Below, in pieces: positions 12,801 to 27,800 of a DNA stretch of 64,000 bases. The position numbers and the translations under genes were made by a program. Origin of the DNA: Takifugu bimaculatus (taxonomy: Eukaryota > Chordata > Actinopteri > Tetraodontiformes > Tetraodontidae); NCBI GenBank assembly GCA_004026145.2, contig CP034995.1:8257887-8321886 (forward strand), in the 5' to 3' direction. Within the stretch, counting starts at the first letter, position 1. Every line of letters begins with the position of its first letter. The notes beneath the pieces are model-generated. The model was not told where the DNA came from. It was given only the letters and a program-made list of their open reading frames with translations, and did no database searches.

Positions 12801-15800
12801 TGGCTACAGTTTAATATCCTGTTGAGAAATCAACACAGAGGCGCATTAGGAGAGTTATTAGTTTTCTTGTAATTTCCACTGTAGCTCCCTTGTTGGCAGG
12901 GCGTCCTGAATTTGTTCTTTGATGCTTTGCCATTCGAACATCATTTCAATAACCAACGGGAAAATTCCACGCTCCCCTGTTAGTGTGTGCAAAATAGCTT
13001 TTCTACCTCCTGTAGCTTTGACAACTCAAGTCAGGGATGAGAGGCCGTGGGCTGATTTTCAGGAAGCATGTTAGCCTTTAGCGGTAGCATAGAGGAAAAT
13101 TGGTATACGTGAGATTTATAATCTTCATCTACTCACCCAATTCATCCTCTCCAAAACCCAAAATGTGTCCCACTAGCATGGAGCCGCAGGCGCCGGCCGA
13201 GCCCAGGCACAGTGATTTCTCCTGCCACTGCTCGCCACTGGCTGACGTGGACAAGGTCGACTTCTGGAGGGTCCTCAGGTTACTGGCACTGGACAAGACA
13301 GTGGGACAGTTAGCACAGCTACTGCTTTGTCACATCCTCTAAATGGTTTCATGCCTATAAACTCCCAGTAGACTTAGAAAAGCACGACTGTGTACTGTAA
13401 CGAGGGATCGTGTTTCGTGATGCGTCCTCATAAGTGGTAAGCCACAGAGAAGCGGACAGGAAGCGTGGCCTTCATTTCCACTGAAAAGGCCATGTCATTG
13501 TGGTGACAGTAACATTAAACTGGTGACGGAACTCTGCGTTTTTCTTGGCACGGCGTGCACTGCGTGTCCGTGCAAGACAGAGTGTGAGAGCAGCGGGATG
13601 ACTGAAGACGTACGTGATCGTTCATAAATCAAGGTTACTTCAGGTGTCACTGGGAAACCGGAGGATTTATGTTCTGTACGACCGGCGGACAGACTCACCC
13701 GTTCTTATCCCCGAACACATAACTGCCGTAGAGTCTTCTGGATTGGCAGCCCCTGTAGATGAAGCCCCCCACAGGGGGCACTCCTCCACTGGACTGCAGG
13801 TCGTAGACAGAAGGCTCGTTTTCTGAGGGAAACACACAACATTAGAAGCTGACTTTGACGAGCATCGGTCAATCACTGTCAATCGCGGTCAGCTGGTCAA
13901 ATCTGGTGGGTTTGGCACCAAAGGCGGCACTTTATTTGAGGAGGATTTACTGCAAATACCAGAAACAAGTGCACGACTGGGCTGCTGTTATTGATTACTT
14001 GCAGAATGTGAGAGGAACCAGGCGCATCTCAGCTGTGTTTTTAAGAATGCGAAACCTTCATCTAGACTCTTATTGTTGTTGACAGGTTTAAATCTCACTG
14101 GTGGACACGGACCTACATTCCATTGGCAAATCTCGCCTCCGCAAGAGAGGAATCTTCTTAGATCACATAATTGTCATGTAAAAGGTCATCCAAGATGTTA
14201 GCGCTCCAGAGGCGATGCCATCGAGCAAAACTCCAGCTAATAGCTGCGCTTATTAGTTTTTTTGTGCGCCGCTCCATTAGCGCTGCAAAGTATCTAAAGA
14301 GGCACCAAAACTGACAGCGGTCAATAACGGAGGTCATAGAAGATGTCATGGAAACTTTAACTCACCATAATCTCTTCCCTTAGCGATCTCAAGTATTCTT
14401 CCTGCTGTTGAGTTTTTGCCACTGGCGTCGGTACAGAGGATCAGAAAGCTTCCATTTTCGGCCCAAACCCGATCCACGGCGCACCTACGGCGTTCGGCAG
14501 AGTCAGAACTTGACGCGCTTTGCCGCTCGCTGAAGCTTTTCTTTTCATTCGGACTGCGGTTCGATGCCTCACTCACCTGCCTGGGTCGTGTAGACCATGC
14601 GCAAAGATCTCGGGCGGTTGGTTGGTGCTGTTGAAGTAAGGGTTGTTCCGCGGGATGGAATACGGTGATGTGCAGCAGTCCGTGTCCACGTCCACCCTCA
14701 GTACGGACCCAGTGAAGTCGCTGCGTTCACACAGGCCAGTAAAACACGCTCAGCCCACGGGAGGTGCGTTGACATGACATGCTTTGAGTTCTCAGACCTC
14801 CGAACTCACCTGAGTCCGTCCATCTCCTCCATATCGTCCAGGGTGATCATGCCGTCTCCCAGGATGATGTGCAGCAGACCATCGGGGCTGAAGAGGAGCT
14901 GGCCACCGAGGTGCTTCCTGTGTAGCTCCGCCACTTCCATTAACACTCGCACGGTTCGGGTGTCCACCTGGTTGGGGTTTTTCCTGTGGAATATATATCA
15001 ATCTGCCGTCAAAGGACTGTCTCCATATTCACACAACAAGTCTCATATGCTTTAACACTTATATAAGATAGGCTGCATAAGAGACTGTGATAACCTTTAA
15101 TTACACAACTACGATGCTGACATGAACAAATTCCAACCATTTTAAACAGACTTTAAACAGCTGGTTGTTGGAAGGCATTTAGCAATACTATGTCTCATTA
15201 AGGCAAAGACAGGGTGGAGAGGTGATAGAGACTTCAGAGTGTTGCACAACCCCAGTGCAGAGTGAGGATTTGGCTTTGCGGTATCAGCAACAAATACTTT
15301 CGATTGTGTCATTTTTGATCCTCCTACACGAGATAAAGAGCAAGAAACAGCCTCTTCCTCAACCATCTGCAGTCAATACCTGTCATTTCTCTGCTGGACC
15401 CTCAAATTAAAGACTGCGAGGTGCAGACACTGAACACAAGACTCACTGAAATTAGAGCATTAAGTTAAGCGTGCATCTGTGATCATGCACACTAAACTCT
15501 AACACTTAAACACCTTCGTGAGAAAGGGCTGTCGTCTTAAGCACGAAAGTGTGATTAAGAGTGTTACAATAGTACGCCCGTCCTACACTTTTGCAAACAA
15601 TGCACACTAAAGTTTGACCTACATTCTAAATCCCGGCGGGGCAAAAAAAATCCTGTTTGAACTGTTAAAATGTGCGCGATGCTGAGCAGCGTTTCGACTG
15701 TAAAAACAAGTTGAGTTAGTGTATTTTTAGAAGATCCAAATATCAGATATGGGGGACCAGAAATAGCTGGGGTCAAAGGGGACAGTTTTATTTTTTAAAT

Positions 15801-18800
15801 AAAATGTGCTTGTTTAAAACGTCTACATAAAGCATTAATAGCTAGAGATGTCCAACTATTACTATTGTATCAAGGAAGTAAGTCGGTATGTGTTTTAGCT
15901 GTGCTGAAGACTCTGAGCAGCATCTTTGGCACACATCTGCCATTACCTCGAAACGGTGTATTCAACCACTCGCAGAATGTGGTCGTGTGGACCGATGGCC
16001 CAGCGCTCTTGGTTGGTGGTGTAGGAGACGTAGAGCTTGCCATTCTTCCTGTAATTGGGGTGGAATGCCAGGCTTAGCAGGCCCCTTTCATCTCCGCCCT
16101 GCAGTCAGAGGAGAAACACAAAAGATCCAGGAGTTAATTATGTCCCTCCTTGGCTTCTGCTCTGCTGTGTGGGGTTGGAATCGCCCCCTGCGGTCATCTT
16201 CATCATCAGCGAGACCTCTGCGCCCAAGCCCCCGCCAACGCATACGCCATACCAGTTCCTTTAATTCTTCAACCCTTAATTCCCCTTTCATTATTTATCC
16301 ATCACATTCCCCTTCACACCCCTGCTATGATCCTATTCTTCCTCTTTCTACCTTCGTCTTGTTTCCCTTCACACCTTCACCGTCCTGCTTGAATATGCCA
16401 TTACCCACCATTATAAAGTATTTGACTCTAACCGTGCGAGCACACCCCCACTCCTCGGTTTGACCAAGTCTTATCTGCAGCCTGGTTGTGCGCGCTTCTC
16501 CATGGGGTCGGGGGGCCCCTGTGACGCCCCAGCCCTCCCGGTGGCCTCCATTGTGCAGTGATTTGTGTGTGTAATCTATGGGGGATATCTGTGAATGCTA
16601 GCCTGAGTGGCTGAAAGAATTTATTAGCTCACTCACAGTTCATAGAGAGCACAAAAGTGCAGAGTGCTTCAGCCGCTGCTCTTTGCCTCCTGTCCTCCGT
16701 GCAAAATTCGAGGCTCGGGGAGGGGGCTGGGGTGGGCGGGGGTTAGTGCGGGCAGAGAGCTGCCAACTCCCACTGTCTTGGCAACATGTTTAGAAAACAT
16801 CCAAATTGCTTGTGTAATATGTAAACCTTTGTCTCACCCCGGAGGCAGCTACATCAGTTGTCACTACCTTGGTGGTCCTCCCATCATAGTTAGCTGTAAT
16901 AATCAGCTGCAGCATTTGGTTCCCCGGGCAGAGAAACCCAGGTTGGCCCCCCTTTTTTTTTATGTTGGACTCTCCTTTACCATTTCCTCTTGACAAAGAA
17001 TGAGCAGAATGCGAGGTCAAAGGTGTACAGCGGGCCGTGAGTGATTGGATGCGCCATAAAATTTGTAAAGAGTGATCATCTCAGGCCAATAAACAAATCA
17101 AAAACAAGAAAACAGCTCTCACCCTTTTAAAGACACAAGTAAAAAAAAGAATATATTTCAAAATGAGATCCTTGAGAGGTATGAACACCCAAATTGGTGC
17201 AAACTGTGACTGCATTACAAGCAATAATGCACTACTCACAACCTTCACACGCACAGTTTAGTCATTTAATCGGACTGTGTGGAAGCTGCATCCCTGATAA
17301 ACAACAGAGATCCTCATGCGGGGGTCTGAACAGAGTGTGAAACGATGTGAAAGTTGACAGTTGAATCACTGCATGAGGTGGAGCTCCGCGGCGAGGAAAC
17401 GTGCACAAATGTGGGCTCAGTCAAAAGCCAGTTGTGTGGGAGTGGATGCAGCGCGCCGTGGCGCTGGATCACAGTTGCAGCATAAACCAACGCACTTAAC
17501 AAAAGCCTGCATCTCAGGAAGTGAAACCCAACCTTTCTGGTTCATTGAACCTCACCTTCGAATGCTAGATCCATATGTTGGATTTGAGGATGCAGTGGCC
17601 CACATCCCGAAAATAAATTCACCGCAGGGAGTGGGTCAAAGACCGCAATTCCAGAGAGGCCTAGATCCGGAGCCAAGCGGGGACCACCAAGATACACAGT
17701 GGTTAAAGGGGCTGAAATATTACCTCCCTCACAAATGAATAACTCCTTCAGCAGCAGGCGAACGGCAGAGTTGGCGGAGGGGCGAGGAACCGGCGCAGCA
17801 TTAGAAAGCGTTTCAAAAGTCGACCCAAAGAGATCTGCCAATGCAGCCAACGTTGCCGAGCACTGATCAGCATAAAACTGCTGCATCTGCACTTTTAACA
17901 GTGAGGTGAAAGCCTCCCTAAAGGCATGTGTCATTACAACACCATTTTTCTTCAGGATTTCTTTGAAAGAATCCTATTTTTGAGCCTACCATCTGCAAGC
18001 GCCCACACACAACCCTTTCCCCTGTAACATCTTAGTGCTTATTTATGACTGCAACCAGGAATCTCACTCTTGCCTCTGCGTTCCGTTCCCCTCCAAATGG
18101 GGCTTTGGCACTGTCAGAGTGAAAAATTCAAGTTCAAAGGATGCTTCAGGTATGAGTACCCTTCCAAATGGAACATCAAATATATTCATACAGTACCCAG
18201 TGACTCTCACATAGCAAAATACTGTATCATCTTTTGTCTGTGCTGCAGCTGTCTTTGCCCCCTCCCCACTGCTATTTTAGCGTCACAACGTTCATCTCCC
18301 AGCCATTGTTTGAGGATAATTTGACATCAGTGTGAGCTTCACCGCAGATATGCTCCATGTCAGTGCAGATTTTGAGGATGAGGCCACTTATGTGAGCCTG
18401 TCTGAGGGCAGCTACGAGCCTCTGCTGGCCCCCGAGACTGCGGAGCAGCTGTCTGTGGACAGAAAAAAACAACAACATGCCAACTTATTTGTTTAACCAA
18501 AGAAAGATCTGATTGCCGGACCTCTCTCCAGCACAATGGGATCCGTTAGGTTGCTACTTACAGATGTCTCCATTTATAAAACCCTGCTTAAAATCTGTTT
18601 GCTGAAATAATTCGGTTTTCCCAACTCGCGACTGGTTGAAGATGACAAGATTGAGGCAGTGATTCACTGGAGTTATTACAGCCGAAAAGAAATCCAGTGT
18701 GAATCAGTCTGCAAGGATGATAAAAAGCTTTAATCATTCTACACTAGTTACGTGCGCTAATCCCAAACCACATCGTGCAACGAGACCGCATCAAATCATG

Positions 18801-21800
18801 AGGTTCGGTCGCTGTCGTGTTAGAGGTGTGTGAATGTGAGCCAACTGTGGAGAGAGAGCACCGATGATGAAATGGGTGCAGCGTGCACGTGCGTGTTTGT
18901 GTGGAAGGTGGGTGGTGGTGGTGGTGGAGTATGGAGATTGAATTTCAGGAGGAGAACACCCACAGTGCTGCTTGGAGCCCACACCACCACAGCACAGCAT
19001 TGTTTCTGTGCAGTTCAGCTTAATTGGTACCGGGGGGATCCATGGATGGAGTAGCTTTGGTGGTGCTGCTGGTGCTGGTGCTGGTGGTGGGGGGGACATG
19101 ACCAGAAGGAAGCACAGAACATTACAATCAAAGCATGTGCGTGGGGCTGATGATAAACCCGTTATCTCTGCCGTCTCTTGGGGGCCTGGGTTCCTCTCTC
19201 TGTATAAAGGCACCTCCATCCTGTTGATGTTTGCCAGTAAACACCTTAGCCCCCCTCCTCGGTTCTGTTCGCCCCCTGTGGATGGGAGCCCGTTCTGGCA
19301 GCCAACATCACAGAATAGGACTCCTGGGGCCAGCGAGGGATCGAGCCACATCTAATTGTCATAATGATCACTTTATCCGCAACCAGTTTGGACTGAGCAG
19401 CGATAAGGGAGCAGCAGAGCCCTGCGGTATCCCGTAGGGGGCAGTTGCACATTCAATTGCCGTGCTCTGTTTGACTTCTTATAAGCAGAGGGCCTTGTCA
19501 GCGGAGGAGCGGGAGGCATGCGTGATAGATAAACTTCCTGTCTGGGAGTGTGCCACCCAAACATTTCAGCTTCCCCATCTCATGCTAGCTAAACAATTTA
19601 TAAACAATTCTCGAATTCTCAATCCGAGATCCAGGGTGGATTACGGCGACGCAAAGCTAAATAGCATGACAAACAGACATCACTGTGGTCAACTGAGATA
19701 GAGGCTGAGTGCTCAAGGCATTTTGTTGTGACAGCTGGATATAGAAACAGGAATGCTTACCCAGAACCTTCTCGCTAACCATTTTGCCACTGCCGCTGCA
19801 TACACCAATATCTCAAAAAAGGCTGAGGGTTTATTCCCGAGTACCTCTGCTTTTTTCCCCCCACTGCTCCGTCTGTTTATTTTCCCAAGCCATGGTGCAA
19901 AGCCAAACAGAAGTAGAACACATTTACTTGGCCTTTGACACCGCAAGATCCCATAATGTCCCCACTTGGCGGGTACACTTTTGTGACGGTGGGTGGTCAA
20001 GTCGACACATATGTGCTAATTCCTGCTAAAAACACAAACTGATCACTCAGTGTGTAACCATCTCCTCATTAATCAGCGATAAAGATGTCAAATAAATGCA
20101 TTTTTGTTGAGGTGACTGAAGATCACACTGTAAACCCAGGAGGGGCTCGTTTAGATGACATTCCAGCTGTTGTATAAGGTATCCAGGCAGTAAAATATGA
20201 GGTAGTTCACATTGGTGGAACCCTTACGGTGAACAATGTGGGAGAGATTAAGAAGCTATTAACCCATCTTGTGAGAATTAGCAGAAACGTAGCAGCGGGC
20301 TTAATGTATGCTGCCTTGTATGTACAGTTAATGTGCGGATAATTGCATAATGATTAGACACAATCACATTTGATGAAGGGCTGCTTGTTCACTGTAATTA
20401 TATAATAATGGAAAGCAGACACCATTTCCCATATTTGTCTTGGCTGAAGAGTTTCCGTAGGTGTTTACATAGGTGCGGACGGTTGCTCGTGTTTTTCTCT
20501 TTTCTACTCTATAGCAACAATAAGGCTCATCCCTACCTTTAGGCCATTCTGAACCAGCTTGTGGATATCCAGGAAAGGCTCCTTGATGAGCTCGAGGTTA
20601 TGATTGAGTATCCTCACAATCCCCTCTCTCTCCAGGACAAAGAGCCGCTGGGACCCGTCCCCGCAGTGCACCACAGCTACTGGCTGCCTCAGACCACTCA
20701 ACACCTCCTGGGCACAGTAGCAGTTGTGTTTTTGTTTCCTGGGTAACAAGGGAGATACAAAAGGTCAGAGGCTAATGGTGGCGATGAATAATCCAAGACA
20801 GAGAACAGAGAATGATACTGTTTGAAACAGCCTCCAGCACGGTTTCATATGTGATGTGTTTATTTAAACAAACCTGCTGATGTCCTCCAGTTTTTCATCT
20901 TCCAGATAGTTGGAATCTTGTCTCTGCGGTTGCTTTCGCTGGAAATCGGGGAAACACAGACTGGCATCTCTCCTCCCGTAATACTGGCAGAACTCGTCCA
21001 CATCTGCCTGGAAGAGCTCTATCAAACAAAACAAATATGGTTCATATAGTTTCAATAGCTAAGGTGAAGCGCTGCAGACAGAAAACTGGTAAAAGTCTCT
21101 TTTTGGCCCTCGTGATATGGGACACTGTATCTATGCAAGTGCAAAAAGACGGGACAAAAACTCTAAGAGGAAATGGGGGAAGTTTACAAAAAAAAAGGCT
21201 TGTGTATTGGGATGGTTGATGAGCCAAAGCGAATCCTGGATAGAGCAGCCTTAAATGAACGAGTAAAGGGAAATTGGGCCAAACAAATGGATCACAAATT
21301 AGACATGGTTCTCCAGCGTACAATACTTCCTCCAGTCCACACAGAAACATATTTCATTCCCAATTCTGCACCGCCATTAGGTTAATTACAGTATTATTTG
21401 TATAATATCAGCAGTTATAGCATTGCTATAGGATTCCAATGGAGAACAGACCATTTTTTTATCAGGACTGTCTAAAAAGACCCACAAGTCCTTTCACGTC
21501 TACATTGTGTTTATTGCATTATCCTCTACAAAAGAATTGACTATATTTCCAAACAAGACTTTTGCCACTTTTTGTAATCTGCCTAAACAGCCAAACTGTT
21601 CCGTGTAACAATGCAGTTCATCCTCAGATATTTTACAATCATCTTTGGCTGTTTTTGTGAAGTGACATTTTTGATGTACCTCAGGGACCTGTTGTTGGTC
21701 CTCCTTTCTTTAACAAAAAACCTCACACAGTCATGGAATTTATTTCTAATAAATGGCTAACTGTTTGAAAGTGATGATTAATGGTGCCCAAATGAAATTA

Positions 21801-24800
21801 AAGCCTGCATGCTGTGAAAAACATGACGCTTACTGGCACTGCCTGAAAGTTGTGCAACATTCTCTTTGATCCATATTAGCCCATTATGTTTTTGCATTCA
21901 CTATTTTGCAATTAGAATTTTCTCACAACAAACATCTGAATGAAATGTGTTGATGTGTTGAGGAAACATTTTGCTGTAGCTCATAGTTAAAGAGATTTGT
22001 GGGAAAAGAGGCAAGATTGATTATGATAGTTTAATTGCATTAAATCTGGGCTGACAATACTTGAAATAAACCTAAATTGATTTTGTCTGTTTTAATATTA
22101 TACTTATTTGGCCTACTGGTTGACCTAAAATGCTTCATGGTTTAGCAAAGAAAAGCCATTCTGGGCCCTCCTGGCATAAAATGAAGTGTATCGTTTTCCT
22201 AAGAGGCCCGAAAAACAACTTTACCATTATTGTTTCCCCTGTCAATCCCCTGAGGACAGATGAGAGCAAATACGACAGCGATAAAAAAAAACACAAACAC
22301 AACTCTCCCGGCCTCTCCTTTCATCTGCCTCTCTTTCCACACACCAACCGCAAGTGCTGACCGCACTGAATACTGGAGGTGATAGGATATCCCCTCAAAC
22401 ATCTAAACACAACATGGAGATCAAACAGGCAGAAACACACACCACTGTGTCCATACCACCCACTTACTTGTTCCTGCAGTTATCTTAACCATGCTGGTCG
22501 GGGACCCTGGGTGAAAGGTGGGGGTTGGGGGGGGGATTGGGGCATGCGAGGAGGAAGGGGAGAACGAGAGGCCGGTAGGCAGTTAAGAGCTGAGCTAGTA
22601 AACGCCTTTATGGAGAAATGGGGGTTTAAGTATAGGGCCTAATCAAGGGCTGGGAGCAGATTTCATAAGAAGTGGATGACAGTTATGGATGTTGTAAAGG
22701 CTACTGTTTCACTTTAAAACTTTTGCCTAGTAAAATCGGAATAAACCAAAGTTTGGGATCATAATCTGTCTGCATTCGCACCTTCCATGACACCGTTCAT
22801 GTAAAGTTTGGTATCTGTTGATAATGATGTAAAAACTGTCAATATAGTTGCGAGCCTTCATGCAAGGACTGTGTTTACATTTTATACAAGAAATTATATA
22901 TTTAGAGTTTTGTTTATTTAGGTGCTGCATCCCAATGTGTGCTTGTGTCCTCACAAGGACAACAGCAACAAAAACAGAAAAGGATGAGTATGATAGTGAA
23001 AGATAGAAGAATGTGTGTGTGTGTGTGTGTGTCTGGGAGAGAGAAAGAGGAAGAGAAAGACGGCAGTGGGACAGAATCCTGTCCGTACTCCCGTCGCTCC
23101 AGAGCTAAAGTTATACTTCCATCTGGTTATCTTCCAAGGCAACCTGGGTGGCCCACCCAAAGTACTTGACATCTTGATGCACTTCAGCAGTTTTACATAC
23201 ACACACCCTTTGTAGAAAAATAAATGTGTCATTCGTCACCACATATGCTGATCTGTGGAGGCCCAGAGGAGGGGGAGCAGGGGGGGGCAGTGGTGTATAG
23301 AGGGAGGGAGTGTATGTGTGTTTTGGGGGGGGCTCCTCTGGATTCTTCTCTGGACTTTTTTTTTCTTCTCTGGAGCCCGGTCGTGTATCTCTGCATAGCC
23401 TGGATGCTCTGTGGAGCCCCTCTCTCCAGCCCCAACTGGAGGCAACTAGCAGGCCGCGAGACGCAGATGAGGACAGGCTCAGATGGAATGTACGTGTCTG
23501 AGCGGCGGCGTAACATGTGGGTGGGTTGCAGACACGTGTGTGCGCAACTGTTCTGTTTTTGAATCTCGGCAGATCTAATCTGCGGACCAGGTCCTGGCTG
23601 AAGGAGGAAAGACAGTCCGGAGCGTTTGATCTTGTTTGGAATGCAATCTGATGCTACTGGTACCTGTGATCTGCATCCCTTCAAAGAGATGTTCTTCACA
23701 AGATCAAACGCTTTAAGGGAAGGGGGGTCAGGAGGACAAGAAAAACTGCTGAATTAGTGGCCGTTCCCTGAACGCTGCCATGTCGTAGAGACGAGGGGGG
23801 CCAGCCAATCTGGATGTTAACTATATTTAGATTCATGTGATCTGAAAACATACAGAGAACGACGTAGAAGCAACAGTTTATGTCTGAGAACGCCCTGGTG
23901 CCTGGCAGGCAAGTCTAGACCACAAGCTAGGGTGCTCATGCGTCCCAAATACAGAACCGGCCCCAGGAGTTGAGTCTGAAACACGCCATGAAATAGTTGT
24001 TTTTGATCCAGCTCAGCTTTCTGGTACACTGGTCAGGCTGGACTGGCTTTTGTTAGCGCATGTGAGATATTTGTTTTCACACCCTCTTTTCCATATCAAA
24101 TATTTTCCATTTGCGTGTGATAAATGACTCGAATTCGGGTATTTATTATTATACTCAAGGTCTTTCAAAAATGTTTCTTCCAAATTTGTTCTGATTAAAA
24201 TAAACTAGCGGGATCCAGCTTAGCGCAGCGATCATAACATTTTGCACCTGGTGCCGTAAACACAGCAACAAGACCGAATGATAAAAACCACACGAGTATC
24301 CATCAGCTGTTTGTCGGGAAGAATCTGCTGCGTCACCATCAGCCCAGGCCTATGTCTCCATCCTGTCTTGGCTGCGTGGGGAGTCATTTCACCGTTGCGC
24401 CGCAGCGCAAGCACTAAAGCAAATGTAGCGGCCGTGAACAAATACGCGAGACGAGCTCGGCAACAAATGGAGGCGAGGTCAGATGAGGTAAGAGCTGAGT
24501 AAATAAATTTTCACAGACCAGACTACTGACGCACCACTTCTTGCATAAGTCCGACGATCTGCCAGTTGCACATGTGCAGGCTGAGCCTCAATGAAAAATG
24601 AAACCTGCTGTTGATTTCAATTCATCACCGTCAGATGTGTCACGTTAATTCCATCGGACCGAAATGAGTAAGCACGCCCCGACTTTCGTTTACCCCTCGC
24701 TTGCTTGCGTGTTTGCATAGAGATTACTAGGTTATCCAAACGGGGATGACAAATCAAGATGCATTTGCGGTCTGCGGAATTACCTGGTATGTGCCCCCTG

Positions 24801-27800
24801 CAGGTGTAGTAGAATTCGCGGCAGAATTCCTGGCACAGCCGAGGCAGATCTGGTTCCCTGTGTGGCATTTTATCCGTGTCCGGTGAGTGGAATAACACCT
24901 GGCCATTGGGGGAGCAGCGCGCACACTTGATCTCCTCCAGGAGACGTCCACATTCGGTGTTGTTGGTGGAGAAAATCTGTGTGGAATGGGAAGCGATGGT
25001 TTAAGAGAGTGGACCATTCGAACACTTCACCTACTTCCTCACCTTATCTAAGGTCTCTTGCTCCCAATCTAGATCAACTGTTAAATGGCCATGCTAATAA
25101 ACTAGCGGCAAAGGGAAGTGTAGAGTGCTTTTGAAGATAAGTTTGCGAAATACCGTAATAATACTTTCACCACAACAGGATTGACACCAAATGTTCCTTC
25201 TGAGGTATCGAAAGATTTTAACATGACTTTTATTTTGTTAATTAGCATGACATGTATGCACAAAGTGGGTTTAGCTATGTTTAAATCATTTCAATACAGC
25301 CAACCAACCAGCGATTTCTAACCCTCACCGCAACTTTTCAAAAGCCTTAAATTAGTGTCAAAGTCGCTGCTGAGACACCATCCTCTGGAATTTTGAAAGG
25401 CGGATGATTGTTTTCTCCCGGGTGCCCTTTTCCACAACGCCTTCCTTGCCAATTTGGTTTAACACCCTGGCTGGAATACCAGGTCTGCTTGGGCAAATAA
25501 ATCATCTCATTCAATCTTACCCAAATTCGTAAACAGTTAAAAGTCAAATTACAGAAAGCACGTCGAGCCTGGACGGCTGACTTGGAATCATTACGCAAAC
25601 ACACAAAGAGTTAATCCAAAAGAAATTAGCTGGAGTATTTACACAACAATTTAGCTGTAATAAAACACAACGTAATCTGTTTTAGGTCGGGAGTCGTGCT
25701 GCTCGGGCGGCCAGGCGGGCTGGTAGTGCTTTGCTCTGTGTGAGGTCCGTGTGTAAACACTAATTTAGAGATAGACAGGCACATCGTTGCCGCTCTGATA
25801 TCAACAAATTAGCAGTCTGTCCAAGTCAATTAGACCCACAGACCCAAAACCGACATATGGATGCATTACACCTCGGAGCACAAGCAAACTGCAACTTGGC
25901 AACTCCTTGATGGGCTGCGAGGGAACACATACCAACACAAGATCACATCTTTCATCACTCCAGGGTGAATAACTGATGAACTATGGAAGACTGAACTGAG
26001 CAGCTCTGAGCTGGCTATAACCACGTCTCCGTGTCCTGTTGTCCACATGCCTCCCCCCTGTTCTAAATTGCCGGTTGATTTTGTGTAGCATGAGTTGGCA
26101 CAAGGTCTACGGAGTGTAGCATTTGTGTGCTCTCAGCCGTGCCCTTTGTCCATATGTTGCTGGGATGGGCTCCAGCGTTGCCATCACCCAAACCAGAACA
26201 AGCAGCGCTTTGTGTGTGTTGCCTTTGCTGAACCTCTAAAAGGGAGGAGGAGAATCACATTTCTGATATTTAGATTATATTTCCTAAAGACGGCACCTCA
26301 CCCTGCTTAATAAGTGAAAAGTTTCTTCTTCCTGGGTCAAATTCTAATCACTATAATGCGCTGTCCTGCGGCTAGAATGTGACTCTGCAAACCTCATATG
26401 GTCAGAGAGACGGAGGGAGCACCGGTGGAGGCAACCCTGGGCTTAAACAAAACACTTGTCCTGGGGGAATAGGTCTAAGTCGGTTGGCAGGAGGATATAG
26501 TGAAGGACACACACCCTCTCAAAGGCATTAACACTTGGACAGAGCGGATGACTGGCCGAGAGTGATGTTCTCCAGCTTCTCCCATTAGTGAAACCAACAA
26601 ACACAATGGTGTTGTTGTTATTCTTTGACCATAATCAGAAAGGGCTCCGTGTGTGGGCAGTGTAGTGGGGAGGAGGAGAAGTCGAGTTCGTCCTATTCAC
26701 TCTCCCTCCTTCTTATTTGCATGACTTGAGCAAATTAAATGATGCAATATGGCTTTTTTGTCGCTACACAAAGTGAGATACCACCCAGCCACTGAATGAT
26801 TGGAGGGCGGTTTACATGAGAATGGCCCGACCGGGATCCAGCAGGATCCGCGGAAAGTTTGGCACATTCAATCGCTTTATTTTCTGCTGCTATTCTCCAC
26901 CAGACGTTTAAACCCAATCTCCCAAGACAAAAACAATTATTGTAACGCTCCCTTGAAAAAGAACGCGCTAAAGTCACCGCATGTTCTGAACCTTCTCAAA
27001 TATTTTAGAAGAAACAGGTCGAGCTCCTTTGGATCTAATGTTTCACAAGTTATCATGTGGGTGAGCCGTTTGTAACAGTTGTTAAAAGTGGCATAAATCA
27101 GCGATTGCCATGGTAACGCCGAAGCGCAACGGAGAGCCGAATTATACAGGCGTTCGCGCAATTTACCCGCGGAATAAGATGTGTTCAGACTCAATAAACA
27201 TAGAAAAACTTCAGTATCAGGATTACTTGAGCAGTACGTGTCCTTTGCTGTCAGAACACCCTGGAGTAAATTTACAAATCCACTTAAAACGCGAAGAATA
27301 CCGCAAACTAGGGGTCTCCGTGGATTCAAAAAGCTGCGGGACCACGCACACTTTCCCCCTTTCTAGTTCTCTCTGGAATAGTCCTTTTCATTAGAGTCGT
27401 CTCCAGCTCAGGGCAATTTCCCCCGACGGTCCCAAAATTCAGCCCGCATAATGACAATGCGCACCGGCCATAAATGCATCTCCCGGGGCGTTTAAGAAGT
27501 CAAATAAAATCCCTTAAACAATCGGAATGGATGGACATTAACCTACCCGGGCATCCCTGCGGTGCAGGATCTGATAGGCGGTTTTCCTGGTGGGACAGCA
27601 GGACACACGGGGATACAACCTGTGGCAAACCTCCCCGCTGCTGCTGCCGTCAAGCAGCACTTTTCGCTCTCTTTTCTTCAGCCGCTGGGGCACGCTTCCG
27701 TCGTAACATCTCCTCCGCCTGGGGCTCATTTCTCCCCTCTCGCCGAATTTTGAGTCCCCGCATTCCCACACGTTGAACGCGATGGCCAGGACGAGCACAA

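Larger units (their letters stand above)
21019..24783 (-). other. hhip intron 2 (3.8 kb)
   Basis: 21390–22110 is AT-rich without repeats. It also holds a (TG)n run and the 15-bp inverted repeat at 23621–23712. No coding exon found. Confidence 0.7.

Noticed and set aside
13760..13775. CCACAGGGGGCACT as a CTCF site
   Set aside because: Two mismatches, and it lies in hhip exon 9 coding sequence.
15888..16463. 191-codon plus-strand frame
   Set aside because: Antisense shadow of hhip exon 5 extended by intron sequence.
24786..24805. CTCF-like CCTGCAGGGGGCAC
   Set aside because: One mismatch, but inside hhip exon 2 where the sequence is fixed by conserved YTCRGHIP codons.
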